From Parabacteroides acidifaciens (GTDB lineage: Bacteria > Bacteroidota > Bacteroidia > Bacteroidales > Tannerellaceae), in contig NZ_QREV01000007.1 in assembly GCF_003363715.1 (NCBI RefSeq), positions 80,055 through 144,054 on the forward strand: 64,000 nucleotides of DNA, in the 5' to 3' direction. The position numbers and the translations under genes are program-made. How positions within the stretch are numbered: the stretch's first letter is position 1; each line of letters begins with the position of its first letter. The notes beneath the pieces were generated by a model. That model did not search any database. It had not been told where the DNA came from and saw nothing but the letters and a program-made list of their open reading frames with translations. Positions 34,610 through 43,845 of this stretch are shown one piece after another.

Positions 34610-35329
34610 ATGATGAAAAAGAATCTATTATTTCAGTTCTTGTTAATGGCGTTCCTGCTTCCGGCTTTCTCTTGTTCGGATGACGATTCCACCCCGGAAA
34701 TCAATAACGCAACCACTTTGAACATGCTCGATGCGGAGAACGGCACGACCCGTTTGGGAAATTCAGACATTTACATTAATGCTGCAAACAATTTTCAGAC
34801 AAACAGATGCCTGATTGCCGAAATCGGTACGTCGAAAGGATTGGGAAAAGTCATTCCTCCCAAGGTCGGCGACGGGTTGGTCTCTCAGGTCGCCGTAACG
34901 CCGGGCCATCTCTACCAGGCTTTCGTGGAAGAAGCTGTAATGCAGTTCCCGTCGGGGAAGTTCGCATTAGCGCTGGCCGGAGACTACTATCAGTTCTATG
35001 TCGATTCGGAGATCATGAAAGAGGAAAAAAGAATAGGCGCTGTCGTGCGGTTTGCCTTGATCAATCCCGAGGCAGAAGGTTTACCTGCCTATGACAGCAT
35101 GATCGGGACAGTACGCAACGGTTATGGAGAGGAAATCGTCTGTGAGTTTCCCAAGAACACAGAGTTTTACTACGACAGCAGTCTGGAAGAGATCTTCCAG
35201 ATTTCGACCAATGGCGGTGTTTTGAAGATGAGCCTGTGGGTCTCGTGGGGCGATAATCTCCGGGGCAACTACGTCATCTATGCCCGGCATAACGAGGTAT
35301 ATACGAAAGTATATGTCAGAGTGGAATAA
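34610..35329 (+). CDS. Lipoprotein of unknown function (DUF5036-like)
   Basis: 239 residues. A lipoprotein signal ends with AFSC at Cys22 and is followed by an Asp-rich tether (SDDDS), consistent with surface export by the Bacteroidetes lipoprotein route. The mature part is beta-rich, with TTRLGNSDIYINAANNFQ and VTPGHLYQAFVE, and ends YARHNEVYTKVYVRVE. I associate this pattern with DUF5036 lipoproteins, but only by recollection. It has its own promoter, and its stop abuts that of the yqaA-like gene on the other strand. Confidence 0.65.
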   Translation: MMKKNLLFQFLLMAFLLPAFSCSDDDSTPEINNATTLNMLDAENGTTRLGNSDIYINAANNFQTNRCLIAEIGTSKGLGKVIPPKVGDGLVSQVAVTPGHLYQAFVEEAVMQFPSGKFALALAGDYYQFYVDSEIMKEEKRIGAVVRFALINPEAEGLPAYDSMIGTVRNGYGEEIVCEFPKNTEFYYDSSLEEIFQISTNGGVLKMSLWVSWGDNLRGNYVIYARHNEVYTKVYVRVE

Positions 35330-35779
35330 TCAGAACATTCCCTGTACCTTGTAAACAAATTCCATCCAAACCCAATATCGGATCGCCTTTCCGAGGAACA
35401 TCGAGATCGCAACGATCCAGATATTGGCACGGAGGAAACCGAGCGCTACGGCGATGAAATCACCGATGCCGGGAAGGAAAACAAAGAAGCCCATCCAAGA
35501 GCCTTTCCCTTTTATCCAGTCCTGGACCTTTTGGAGTTTCACGGCATCCAGCTTCAGATATTTCTCTATCCATTCGACTTTCCCCAGCATACCTAACCAG
35601 TAACAACTCATACCTCCCAGGAAGTTACCTAATGTCGCGGCAATCATACAAGGCCAGTAGGCCGAGCCTGCCAGTAGTACGCCGGTCAGAACCACCTCGC
35701 TGCTGAACGGCAGGATGGTAGCGGCCAGGAACGAGGCGATAAACACGCCGATATATCCGTATTCTATAAGAAATTCCAT
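35330..35779 (-). CDS. YqaA family (DedA-like) membrane protein
   Basis: 149 residues from ATG 35779; an upstream in-frame extension to 35896 overlaps the previous gene and lacks a membrane-protein start. It has four hydrophobic segments with the DedA/SNARE-associated signature: FLAATILPFSSEVVLTGVL near residue 18, GNFLGGMSCYWLG (G-rich motif) and GFFVFLPGIGDFIAVALGFLRANIWIV. The family is thought to act in membrane lipid homeostasis (flippase-like). The start overlaps the upstream gene by 16 bases, so translation is coupled. Confidence 0.88.
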   Translation of the reverse strand: MEFLIEYGYIGVFIASFLAATILPFSSEVVLTGVLLAGSAYWPCMIAATLGNFLGGMSCYWLGMLGKVEWIEKYLKLDAVKLQKVQDWIKGKGSWMGFFVFLPGIGDFIAVALGFLRANIWIVAISMFLGKAIRYWVWMEFVYKVQGMF

Positions 35780-36777
35780 AAACGAATGAATAAGGTGGCA
35801 ATCAGGAATACCACAGTTGCATAAAACGACCAGAAAACAATCCGCCTTCGCGTTACCGTAAAGAAGTGGGCAATCAGGATGGAAGCAGGTACACAAGCCG
35901 TTTCCAGAAATTCTTCCGAGACTTGCTCATAGAGGAAATAAAGGCTGAAAGCCCACACCGACATCGCAATCAGGAACGCAAGAAACTGGCGTGAACGCAG
36001 TGAATCCTCCGTATCGTGCATGACGATATTCAGAGACGCGACAATTGTCAGGAAAGCGATTGCAATGATACTGATCCAGTCAACCAGCACAATCCCGTCC
36101 GTAGCCAACAGGTGCATCTTGAAAAGCGTATGGAAAGGAATGGTGAACGGCGTAAAATCCCGTTGCCATACGCACCAGCCCAGCAGGAACCAATACACGG
36201 TGGCGACACCGAGCAGAGATGCCATAAATGTACGCGGCGTCAGCGAACGGAAGTTGTACATCCCGAGCCAAAACAGGGGCAGGAACCAGAGCAGGTGAAT
36301 CCAGAGCAGGCTTCCGATACCGATCAACAGGGCAGCACTGTAGGCTTTTTCCCTCGCTTCCGGATCGTGGTAGGAGGTGAATAGCTGGTAAATCGCCAGG
36401 ATTAGGCAGAAAACGCCGACCGACGTAGATTTCAGCGGGAAGAAATCCGGGTTCGTACTGATGAATAAGATATAAAAAAGGAACGGCAACATCGTCTTTT
36501 CCCTGATCAACACCAAGACATAATTGGCGCGATGTAATAAGAAAGCGCCTCCTGCCATCAGTACCATCCCGATGATGTAGGTAAATTCTTTGCCGGGCAA
36601 TGCCTGGCAGATAGCGTTCCAAAGAGGAGTAGCCGAAACCTCGCCATAGACGGGATAGCCTACGGAATACAGATAACTCACCACCCAGCAGACCATACAC
36701 GCCAGCAGAACCGGAATAAAGGTCTGCGGCGCGGAAAAGTCAAACCGGCGGGTGTATTTATTGTATGCTACTCTCAT
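35764..36777 (-). CDS. Polytopic membrane protein, DUF6427-like
   Basis: 337 residues with about ten hydrophobic segments spread through the whole length (for example FIPVLLACMVCWVVSYLYSVG, TYIIGMVLMAGGAFLL, IGSLLWIHLLWFLPLFWLG) and short polar loops. An FFPLKSTSVGV loop lies near residue 115. I would place it with DUF6427 by recollection of Bacteroidetes proteins of this size beside purD, but the function is unknown. Followed by an overlapping yqaA-like gene. It is separated from purD by a long palindrome and so may be transcribed separately. Confidence 0.65.
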   Translation of the reverse strand: MRVAYNKYTRRFDFSAPQTFIPVLLACMVCWVVSYLYSVGYPVYGEVSATPLWNAICQALPGKEFTYIIGMVLMAGGAFLLHRANYVLVLIREKTMLPFLFYILFISTNPDFFPLKSTSVGVFCLILAIYQLFTSYHDPEAREKAYSAALLIGIGSLLWIHLLWFLPLFWLGMYNFRSLTPRTFMASLLGVATVYWFLLGWCVWQRDFTPFTIPFHTLFKMHLLATDGIVLVDWISIIAIAFLTIVASLNIVMHDTEDSLRSRQFLAFLIAMSVWAFSLYFLYEQVSEEFLETACVPASILIAHFFTVTRRRIVFWSFYATVVFLIATLFIRLWNFL

Positions 36778-36822
36778 GTTAGTTGAAATTAGATAGATGA
36801 TGATTTAGCGGAGACTCGCTAT

Positions 36823-36953
36823 GTTTGTATTACCGGACGCAGATATCGCAGATGACGCAGATGAACGCAGATCATTTATTGTTTTAAAAGAAAATAAGTC
36901 TGCGTTCCTCTGCGTAGTCTGCGCCCGTCTGCGTCCGGTAAATACGAGCAAAC
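36823..36953. repeat. Long palindrome built of cgcaga hexamers
   Basis: gtttgtattaccggacgcag (from 36823) is mirrored by ctgcgtccggtaaatacgagcaaac (to 36953). Each arm carries four spaced copies of acgcaga(t). The fold would be a ~50-bp interrupted hairpin between the stop of purD and the start of the next gene, likely a transcription barrier. It looks like another family of dispersed repeat. Confidence 0.7.
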
Positions 36954-36958
36954 GTTTA

Positions 36959-38230
36959 TTACAAATCGAATCCGATATCGCTACGGAAATATTTCTTGTC
37001 GAAGTCGATGATTTTGGCACCGGCGAAGGATTTGGCAAGGGCTTCCTCCTTGTTGGCACCATATGAGCTGACGGCGATGACACGGCCTCCGTTAGTGAGG
37101 ATCTGTCCGTCGGCTGCCTTTGTGCCGGCATGGAAAACGATGTTTTCTGCCGGGACTTTATCCAAGCCACTGATCACTTTGCCCTTTTCGTAGGCTTCGG
37201 GGTAACCGCCGCTGACCAGCATAACGGTTACAGCTGCACGCGGGTCGTGTGTCAGTGTGCGGCTTCCTAAGTTGCCTTCTGCAACGCCTTCCAGCAGTTC
37301 AACCAGGTCACTCTGGATGCGGAGCATCACGACTTCCGTTTCCGGATCACCCATGCGGCAGTTATATTCGATCACCATCGGCTCGTTCTTTACATTGATC
37401 AGGCCGAGGAAAATGAAACCTTTATAATCGATATTCTCCGCTTTTAGTCCTTCGATGGTCGGGCGGATAATGCGCTCGTCCACCTTCTGCATAAACACAT
37501 CATCTGCGAAAGGAACAGGGGAAACAGCTCCCATACCGCCTGTATTCAGGCCGGTATTGCCTTCTCCGATCCGTTTGTAGTCTTTGGCAACCGGAAGTAC
37601 CTTATAATCTTTGCCGTCTGTCATGACAAACACAGAGCATTCGATACCATCCAGAAACTCTTCGATGACAACTGTTTTGCTGGCATCGCCGAACATTCCG
37701 CCCAGCATGTCGCCCAACTCTTTCTTCGCCTCTTCCAGTGTATCGAGAATCAACACACCTTTGCCGGCTGCCAGTCCGTCTGCTTTCAGCACATAAGGAG
37801 CTTGCAGTTCTTCGAGGAAAGCGTAGCCTTCTGCTAAATTATCTGCCGAGATACTTTTGTAGCGGGCAGTCGGGATGTGATGGCGCATCATGAAAGCCTT
37901 GGCAAAATCCTTACTCCCTTCTAACTGTGCACCCTCTTTAGACGGGCCGATAACGGGAATAGCGGCCAGGGCGGAATCGTTCTTGAAGAAGTCGTAAACC
38001 CCTTTCACCAACGGGTCTTCCGGGCCTACCACTACCATATCGATATTGTTTGCCAAAGCAAACTCCTTGATAGCAGGGAAATCGTCTGCCTTAATATTTA
38101 CATTCGTGCCTGCCAATGCTGTTCCTGCATTACCGGGAGCAATGAATAACTTGTCCACTTTCGGGCTTTGAGCAATCTTCCAGGCTATTGCGTGTTCGCG
38201 GCCGCCTGAGCCAAGTAATAAGATGTTCAT
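36959..38230 (-). CDS. purD: Phosphoribosylamine-glycine ligase
   Basis: 423 residues, standard length. GAR synthetase joins glycine to phosphoribosylamine with ATP in step 2 of de novo purine synthesis. It starts with [19 protein letters not shown], and has [11 protein letters not shown], the ATP-grasp segments [18 protein letters not shown] and [17 protein letters not shown], and [12 protein letters not shown] and [12 protein letters not shown], all diagnostic for PurD. It lies 19 bases downstream of the DPP-IV-like gene in the minus-strand operon. Confidence 0.97.
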   Translation of the reverse strand: MNILLLGSGGREHAIAWKIAQSPKVDKLFIAPGNAGTALAGTNVNIKADDFPAIKEFALANNIDMVVVGPEDPLVKGVYDFFKNDSALAAIPVIGPSKEGAQLEGSKDFAKAFMMRHHIPTARYKSISADNLAEGYAFLEELQAPYVLKADGLAAGKGVLILDTLEEAKKELGDMLGGMFGDASKTVVIEEFLDGIECSVFVMTDGKDYKVLPVAKDYKRIGEGNTGLNTGGMGAVSPVPFADDVFMQKVDERIIRPTIEGLKAENIDYKGFIFLGLINVKNEPMVIEYNCRMGDPETEVVMLRIQSDLVELLEGVAEGNLGSRTLTHDPRAAVTVMLVSGGYPEAYEKGKVISGLDKVPAENIVFHAGTKAADGQILTNGGRVIAVSSYGANKEEALAKSFAGAKIIDFDKKYFRSDIGFDL

Positions 38231-38249
38231 ATTTCTTAATTCTTAATTT

Positions 38250-40451
38250 TCAATTCTTCAGGTAATCGTCGAAGTACCGTGTTATCTTCTCATACAGATG
38301 CGGGCGGTCTTTGCCGATCACATTGTGCAGGTGACGGGGATAGACAAAGTAATCCGGATAGGTGTCTGCATCCACACAGGCTTTCAGGAAGCCGAGGCTG
38401 TGCTGCCAAACGACTACCGGATCGATATCTCCGTGAATCAACAACAGATGTCCTTTGAGGTTGCCGGCTTTCAGTTTGAGGTTGGCATTCTTATATCCTT
38501 CCAGATTATCTTGCGGACGGTCCATATAGCGTTCACCGTACATGATTTCGTAGTTGCTCCAGTCGATCACCGGTCCTCCGGCAACGCCTACCTTAAACAG
38601 TTCCGGATAAGAACACATCAGGTTCGTTGTCATAAAGCCGCCATAGCTCCATCCGTGTACGCCTATCCGGTCGGCATCCACGTATGGAAGAGACTTCAGG
38701 AAGTCGACACCTTTCACCTGGTCCGCCATTTCGTTTACACCTAAGTTCCGGTGGATCACACTTTCAAAAGCATGTCCGCGATTGGCTGATCCGCGACTGT
38801 CGAGCGTAAAGATCACATATCCGCGTTGTGCCATATAGATATCCCATCCGCCTACACCGTTCTTCCATCCGCCTGTCACCAACTGGGCGTGCGGACCTCC
38901 GTAGACATAGACGATAGTGGGGTATTTCTTTGTTTCATCCAGCCCGACGGGTTTAACCAGGCGATAGTTCAAGTCAGTCACGCCGTCTGCCGCCTTGATC
39001 GTTCCTGTGACGATTTCCGGCATGGCATAACCCTCGTATGGGTCTTTTGCCATCAGCAACGTCCGCAGGGTTTCTCTCTTTTGCCCGTCGATAATCGAAA
39101 TCTCACGCGGGATAGCGGGAGCGGAATAATTATCGATCAGATACTTGCCGGATGCGCTGAGTTGCGTACTGTGCACACCTTGCAAACCGCCCGAAGTCAG
39201 TTCGTAAGATGTTCCCTTTTTCAAATCTAACCGTGATGTTCCGACATATAAGGCATCGCCATAGCCGAAGGAACTGAGCAGCGCCGGTTTGGTAGAGGAG
39301 AAATACAAGGCTTTCCCTTTTGCATCGAAGCCTAATACATCCTTTACGACCCATTCGCCTTTCGTCAGCTGCTTCAGCAGTTTGCCCTCCGTATTATATA
39401 GATACAGGTGGTTATATCCGTCGCGTTCGCTCTGCCAGATAAACTGGTCCGGGTTGTTAGGAAGGAAGAGAACCGGATGTTGCGGTTCCACGTAGTGTTC
39501 ATCCGTTTCGGTGAACAGGTCGGCTTCCTTTTCCCCTGTCAGGGCGGAATAGCGTACCAGATGCATCTCGTTCTGTTCCCGGTTCAGTTCAGCGATATAG
39601 ATGCTTTTCTCGTCCGGACTCCAGGCTATATTAGTCAGGTATTTCTCTTTTGGCAATCCCGTTTTCAGCCAGACGGTCTTTTTTGTTTCCAAGTTATAGA
39701 CGCCGACAGTCACTTCATGGCTTTTCATGCCGGCCATCGGGTACTTATGCGGTTCAGCCGTTGCGCAGCGGGTTGTAATATTAACAAACGGATAATCCGT
39801 AACCATGCTTTCGTCCATCCGGTAGAAAGCTAAAGCCGAACCGGCGGGCGACCAGAAAGTCCCCTTATGGATACCGAACTCGTTCTGGTGGACAGACTTT
39901 CCGCAAACGATACCGTCCGCCGTTTCATCCGTAACAATCCCGACAGTGTTGTCGGGCGAAAGAATCCGCAGGTTATTCCCTTCCGTAAAAGCCAGGTAGC
40001 CGTTAGCCGGGCAGAAATCATAATCCGCCCATGACGCATCCAACTTATAAGTATTCAGAATCTTGTTTTCCGCAAAATTATAATGGTAACGATGGCGCTT
40101 GGCATTGAATGTTAGCACAGGCTGATCCGGATAGGGAACCGAGAAATAAGGCATACTTCCCACTGTCTGCTGTCCGGCTGCCGTAAGTGCATCGTTCAGT
40201 TGCTGGCGAGTGAAGGCCACTTTTTCGTTCTTGGTCGATTCGCCGCTCATCATGCTGTCGCCCCTGACATACAGATAAGTATCTCCGCACCACTGCAACT
40301 GTTTCAGGCTGCGGGGCACAAAACGACTCTGCGTTTTTCCTCCCGGTATCAGGTCTTGCAAGGTGAACTGCTTATCTTGTCCCATCATCGACAGCGGATT
40401 TGTAAGTGCCAGGGCACAACATATTGCTAAATATTTAATCTTCGAGATCAT
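38250..40451 (-). CDS. Secreted S9 prolyl oligopeptidase (dipeptidyl-peptidase IV-like)
   Basis: 733 residues from ATG 40451, chosen for its A/G-rich ribosome-binding region and signal peptide (MISKIKYLAICCALALTNPLSM). The long open upstream frame to 40829 only shadows the methyltransferase gene. A beta-propeller forms the first ~480 residues (DPPIV_N-type: FSPDNT, ELNREQNEMHL, IWQSERDGYNHLY). The peptidase domain has nucleophile GWSYGG near residue 602, Asp in HGDIDPVV and His in RHLHNV. DPP-IV removes N-terminal X-Pro dipeptides in the periplasm. It overlaps rlmL by 17 bases. Confidence 0.9.
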   Translation of the reverse strand: MISKIKYLAICCALALTNPLSMMGQDKQFTLQDLIPGGKTQSRFVPRSLKQLQWCGDTYLYVRGDSMMSGESTKNEKVAFTRQQLNDALTAAGQQTVGSMPYFSVPYPDQPVLTFNAKRHRYHYNFAENKILNTYKLDASWADYDFCPANGYLAFTEGNNLRILSPDNTVGIVTDETADGIVCGKSVHQNEFGIHKGTFWSPAGSALAFYRMDESMVTDYPFVNITTRCATAEPHKYPMAGMKSHEVTVGVYNLETKKTVWLKTGLPKEKYLTNIAWSPDEKSIYIAELNREQNEMHLVRYSALTGEKEADLFTETDEHYVEPQHPVLFLPNNPDQFIWQSERDGYNHLYLYNTEGKLLKQLTKGEWVVKDVLGFDAKGKALYFSSTKPALLSSFGYGDALYVGTSRLDLKKGTSYELTSGGLQGVHSTQLSASGKYLIDNYSAPAIPREISIIDGQKRETLRTLLMAKDPYEGYAMPEIVTGTIKAADGVTDLNYRLVKPVGLDETKKYPTIVYVYGGPHAQLVTGGWKNGVGGWDIYMAQRGYVIFTLDSRGSANRGHAFESVIHRNLGVNEMADQVKGVDFLKSLPYVDADRIGVHGWSYGGFMTTNLMCSYPELFKVGVAGGPVIDWSNYEIMYGERYMDRPQDNLEGYKNANLKLKAGNLKGHLLLIHGDIDPVVVWQHSLGFLKACVDADTYPDYFVYPRHLHNVIGKDRPHLYEKITRYFDDYLKN

Positions 40452-42027
40452 CGTCATCTCTTCTTTTAAATGGTTTCTTGAATGATTGGTTTCCGAACTT
40501 CTTATCTCCGAATTTCCTGTCACCAAACTTCTTATCCCCGAATTTCTTTTTGTCCCCAAAGACTTCATCGTCTTTGAAACGTTTCTTGACAGGGCGTTTG
40601 GCAACGAAATCCTTGCGTGCCGGACGGCCATCCGCCCGATCATCGCCAAAATAACGCTTGCCCGGTACAAACGGTGCGCGTTCGCTGTCATCCTCGGCAT
40701 GTGCCGCTGCAAAACGGCGGTCGGGGCGGTCCAACCGGTCAGTCTTGAAGTTCGGACGGGAAGGACGGTCTGATGAGCGATCGGAAGGACGATCCGGACG
40801 GCGTTCGAAAGAGTGTTTGCCGGCAACATCCGGGCGTTCGAAACCTGACGGACGCGCTTCGCCTTCTTCGTTCAACGCTTTTTTATAGTCCTTGTTCTTT
40901 CCTTCAAATATGTCGTAGCAACGGTATTCGCATTCCAGCGAACCGTTCATCAACTTCATCTTTTCGCTCGGTTTCAAGCCGATCTTATCGAAACATTCGT
41001 CTTTGTAGCTCAGGATCCATACCTTATATCCCGTAAACACATGTTTGATCCGTTCGCCGATCATATTATACAGCCCTAACAGGTCACGGCTTGAAATACG
41101 TTCGCCGTAAGGCGGATTCGTCACCATGATACCCGGATTCGGCGCTTCAGCGCATTGCTGGAACGGTTGGACTTTCAGGTCGATATATTTCATCAGGCCG
41201 GCACTGCGGATGTTCTTTTCGGCAATCTCGATTGCTGCCGGACTGATATCCGCACCGTAACATTTGAATGTAAATTCCCGTTCCTGGCTTTCGTCGTTGT
41301 AGATACGGTCGAACAGTTCCTGATCGAAGTCGATCCATTTTTCGAAAGCGAACTCCTTGCGGTGCACACCCGGAGCGATGTTCAGCGCAATCATGGCAGC
41401 CTCGATCAGCAACGTACCGGAACCGCACATCGGATCGACGAAGTTGGATTCTCCCTTCCACCCTGTTTTCAGGATCATGCCGGCAGCTAATACTTCGTTC
41501 AGCGGGGCTTCCGTCTGGTCTACACGATAGCCGCGTTTATGCAGACTCTCGCCCGAACTGTCGATAGACAGCGTACAGTCGTTGTGCGAGATATGGATAT
41601 TGATATACAGATCCGGATTATTCACACGGACGGAAGGACGCTTTTGTTCCTTTTCCATGAAATAATCCACGATAGCATCTTTCGTACGATAGGCAACAAA
41701 CTTGGAGTGGTTGAAGTCTTCCGAGTAGATAACCGAGTCGATGGCGAATGTCTTGTCCAGCGATATGTAGTTTTCCCATTTCACCTTCTTCACCTCTTTG
41801 TACACGGTATCGGCGTCTTTGGCTTTAAAGTGATAAATGGGCTTCAGGATGCGAAGCGCCGTACGGCAACAAAAGTTGGCTTTGTAAAGCACTTCCTTAT
41901 CTCCGGTAAAGGACACCATCCGGCGGCCAATCTGTATGTCGTTGGCACCTAAAGATAATAATTCGCCGGCCAGTATTTCTTCCAACCCGTAAAGGGTCTT
42001 GGCCACCATTTCAAAAGTCTCGCTCAT
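40435..42027 (-). CDS. THUMP-domain 23S rRNA methyltransferase (RlmL/RlmKL N-domain type) with basic repetitive tail
   Basis: 530 residues from ATG 42027 (an upstream ATG at 42060 lies in a repeat). The N-terminal THUMP domain (residues ~40-155) is followed by an UPF0020 Rossmann methyltransferase with FVDPMCGSGTLLIEAAMIA (SAM motif) and TNPPYGERI (NPPY catalytic motif), as in the N-domain of RlmL (m2G2445). The last ~130 residues are low-complexity, very rich in Arg/Lys/Asp, with repeated KFGDKKFGDRK-like units and an acidic end (DDDDLED). The tail may be RNA-binding. This part is encoded by a short tandem DNA repeat (40495-40565). Confidence 0.9.
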   Translation of the reverse strand: MSETFEMVAKTLYGLEEILAGELLSLGANDIQIGRRMVSFTGDKEVLYKANFCCRTALRILKPIYHFKAKDADTVYKEVKKVKWENYISLDKTFAIDSVIYSEDFNHSKFVAYRTKDAIVDYFMEKEQKRPSVRVNNPDLYINIHISHNDCTLSIDSSGESLHKRGYRVDQTEAPLNEVLAAGMILKTGWKGESNFVDPMCGSGTLLIEAAMIALNIAPGVHRKEFAFEKWIDFDQELFDRIYNDESQEREFTFKCYGADISPAAIEIAEKNIRSAGLMKYIDLKVQPFQQCAEAPNPGIMVTNPPYGERISSRDLLGLYNMIGERIKHVFTGYKVWILSYKDECFDKIGLKPSEKMKLMNGSLECEYRCYDIFEGKNKDYKKALNEEGEARPSGFERPDVAGKHSFERRPDRPSDRSSDRPSRPNFKTDRLDRPDRRFAAAHAEDDSERAPFVPGKRYFGDDRADGRPARKDFVAKRPVKKRFKDDEVFGDKKKFGDKKFGDRKFGDKKFGNQSFKKPFKRRDDDDLED

Positions 42028-42030
42028 TGT

Positions 42031-42175
42031 AATTGACAGTTGACAATGGACAATTGACAATTTGCCGGAAAAAAAACGAATCGTCTTTGTCTCATTGCTC
42101 GTTAATAATTATATTATTAGTTTATACATTCTCGTTTCTTCCAATTGTCAATTGTCCATTATCAATTGTCAATTG
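42031..42175. repeat. Inverted pair of caattgtc-type repeats between rlmL-like and the serine acetyltransferase gene
   Basis: aattgacagttgacaatggacaattgacaatt (42031-42062) is repeated inverted at 42142-42175 with about four differences, enclosing an AT-rich 80-base centre. The right copy codes for the C-terminus of the serine acetyltransferase. A related solo run lies at 12866-12899. Confidence 0.75.
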
Positions 42176-43051
42176 AATCGTCGCTCCTGCCGGAACATCT
42201 TCGGTGATCCAGACATTTCCGCAGATTGTCGCTCCCTCGCCGATACAAATCCGCCCCAGTAAAGTGGCATTTGAATAGACCGTGACATGATCGCCTAAAA
42301 CCGGATGGCGGGAGACGCCGCGTATCGCATTCCCGTTCTCGTCAGGCGGCAGTTTCTCTCCTGCCAGGCTGACTCCCTGGAAGATACGGACGTGGTTACC
42401 GATCACGCTGGTTTCGCCGATAACAGTGCCTGTGCCATGATCGATGGAGAAATAATGCCCGATCTGTGCTCCCGGATGAATATCGATACCCGTCTCCGAA
42501 TGCGCCATTTCAGTAATCATGCGGGGGATGAAAGGGACGCCGAGCCGGTACAGCTGGTGTGCAATACGGTAGTTGCAGATAGCCCGGAAACCGGGATAGC
42601 AAAAGATGACCTCATTGATGTTTTGTGCGGCTGGATCGCCGTTAAAGGCAGCTTCGGCATCGGTTGCCAACAGGCTGCGCATTTCAGGAAGTGACTGGAT
42701 AAAAGCTTCCGAGAGCTTTTCCGCTTCGGTGAATATCTTTTCTTCCGGGCAAGTCGTGCAATTGGTATCGGCAAAGCAAAGCCCGGCATAAATCTGTTTG
42801 GAAAGCAAGGTATGCAATGTCCCGATGTTTACACCGGTATGGAAGCGGATCGTCTGCTTGCTGATACGTGCATTCCCGTAATAACCGGGGAAAAGGATTG
42901 CCCGGCATAGATCGATGATCTCTTCCAGTACTTCACCCGAGGGTAACGCTTCTTCATCGCGATAGGCATGAAACAGTTGCTGGTAAGATCCCTCATCCGA
43001 GAGCATCTCAACTGTATCATTCAATACCTTGCTATGCTTTTGCAATCCCAT
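42122..43051 (-). CDS. cysE: Serine O-acetyltransferase (EpsC/CysE type), C-terminus derived from a repeat
   Basis: 309 residues. It makes O-acetylserine from serine and acetyl-CoA for cysteine synthesis. The N-terminal helical part (YRDEEALPSGEVLEEI) is followed by a left-handed beta-helix of hexapeptide repeats (GIDIHPGAQIGHYFSIDHGTG, VIGETSVIGNHVRIFQGVSLAG, HPVLGDHVTVYSNATLLG). The active-site pair lies in SIDHGTGTVIGE and RHPVLGDH. The final ~18 residues (IQLTIDNGQLTIGR...) are the translation of a caattgtc-type repeat and are probably an acquired extension after DVPAGAT. Promoter -7 box at 43085-43078. Confidence 0.92.
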   Translation of the reverse strand: MGLQKHSKVLNDTVEMLSDEGSYQQLFHAYRDEEALPSGEVLEEIIDLCRAILFPGYYGNARISKQTIRFHTGVNIGTLHTLLSKQIYAGLCFADTNCTTCPEEKIFTEAEKLSEAFIQSLPEMRSLLATDAEAAFNGDPAAQNINEVIFCYPGFRAICNYRIAHQLYRLGVPFIPRMITEMAHSETGIDIHPGAQIGHYFSIDHGTGTVIGETSVIGNHVRIFQGVSLAGEKLPPDENGNAIRGVSRHPVLGDHVTVYSNATLLGRICIGEGATICGNVWITEDVPAGATIQLTIDNGQLTIGRNENV

Positions 43052-43077
43052 TATTCAGCAATAATCATATTTGGCAA

Positions 43078-43085
43078 CAAAAGTA
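43078..43085 (-). promoter_or_regulatory. -7 promoter element of the serine acetyltransferase gene
   Basis: Minus-strand TACTTTTG, 26 bases before ATG 43051 and directly beside the stop of the FMN-binding gene (43086), so transcription initiates in a very tight gap. Confidence 0.6.
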
Positions 43086-43571
43086 CTAATTAATTCTCAA
43101 TTTATCATGCGGTGCCCCGAATTCCTTGCAGCTCACCTCATCCAGTTCGACAATCCATATCTTTACATTCTTCACGGCCGGGTCAGAGTAGCGGAATTCT
43201 TTATCCGAATACTGTTTCATAATGATATCCAGCGCTTCCGTCTTTTTATCGAAATCTTCTTCAAAACGGACTTTACCCCAGCTGATCACGCTCTTGGAAC
43301 GCATCCGGTAGCTGCAAGCCACTTCGGGATGTTGGAAGACCAGGTCATGATCGGTACTGAACGTAATGCATACGCGCGGATTCCGCTCCAGGATAGAGAT
43401 ACTCCGCCCTTCCTGTGCCGAATGCAGATATATAACACCATCGCGATAGCCGAAGTTCATCGGCAATACATAAGGCGTTCCATCCGTATCGGCCAACCCT
43501 ACATAGCAAATATCACATTTCTTAATGATCGCTTCGATCAACTCTTTGTCAGTATGTACTAATGTTCTCAT
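43086..43571 (-). CDS. Pyridoxamine 5'-phosphate oxidase family protein (FMN-binding split barrel)
   Basis: 161 residues. It matches the small flavin-binding split-barrel group that includes NimA-like proteins: CDICYVGLADTDGTPYVLPMNFGYRDGVIYLHSAQEGRSISILERNPRVCITF. Other segments are DHDLVFQHPEVACSYRMRSKSVISWGKVRF and a C-terminal VKIWIVELDEVSCKEF. Members bind FMN or heme and reduce small molecules; the substrate is unknown. It has its own -7 box upstream and is followed within 26 bases by the cysE promoter region. Confidence 0.88.
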   Translation of the reverse strand: MRTLVHTDKELIEAIIKKCDICYVGLADTDGTPYVLPMNFGYRDGVIYLHSAQEGRSISILERNPRVCITFSTDHDLVFQHPEVACSYRMRSKSVISWGKVRFEEDFDKKTEALDIIMKQYSDKEFRYSDPAVKNVKIWIVELDEVSCKEFGAPHDKLRIN

Positions 43572-43595
43572 CTTTTATTTCCGTTTTTCTGTCTA

Positions 43596-43603
43596 CAAAC
43601 ATA
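43596..43603 (-). promoter_or_regulatory. -7 promoter element of the FMN-binding gene
   Basis: Minus-strand TATGTTTG, 24 bases upstream of ATG 43571. Confidence 0.55.
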
Positions 43604-43845
43604 CAAGTTTTTATCGTTTCCATCAATTCTTTCCGGTTTATTCGTGAACCGCCCCTGCGAGGCTTGGTTGTTTCATATTTGGCAAATAATGAACTTATTT
43701 ATCCCCAATGATTATCGGGTGAGCCCCAATATATACCGCAGATTAGGGAAAATTGATAACTTATACGGCATAATTGCCATTTGCTACAAGACAAAAGAGG
43801 GCGTACTTTGCATTATAAAAGATAACACATAAAAACTGCAAAGAC

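Noticed and set aside
40452..40829. N-terminal extension of the DPP-IV-like gene
   Set aside because: It is a shadow of the repetitive 3' end of the methyltransferase gene; a signal peptide starts at ATG 40451.
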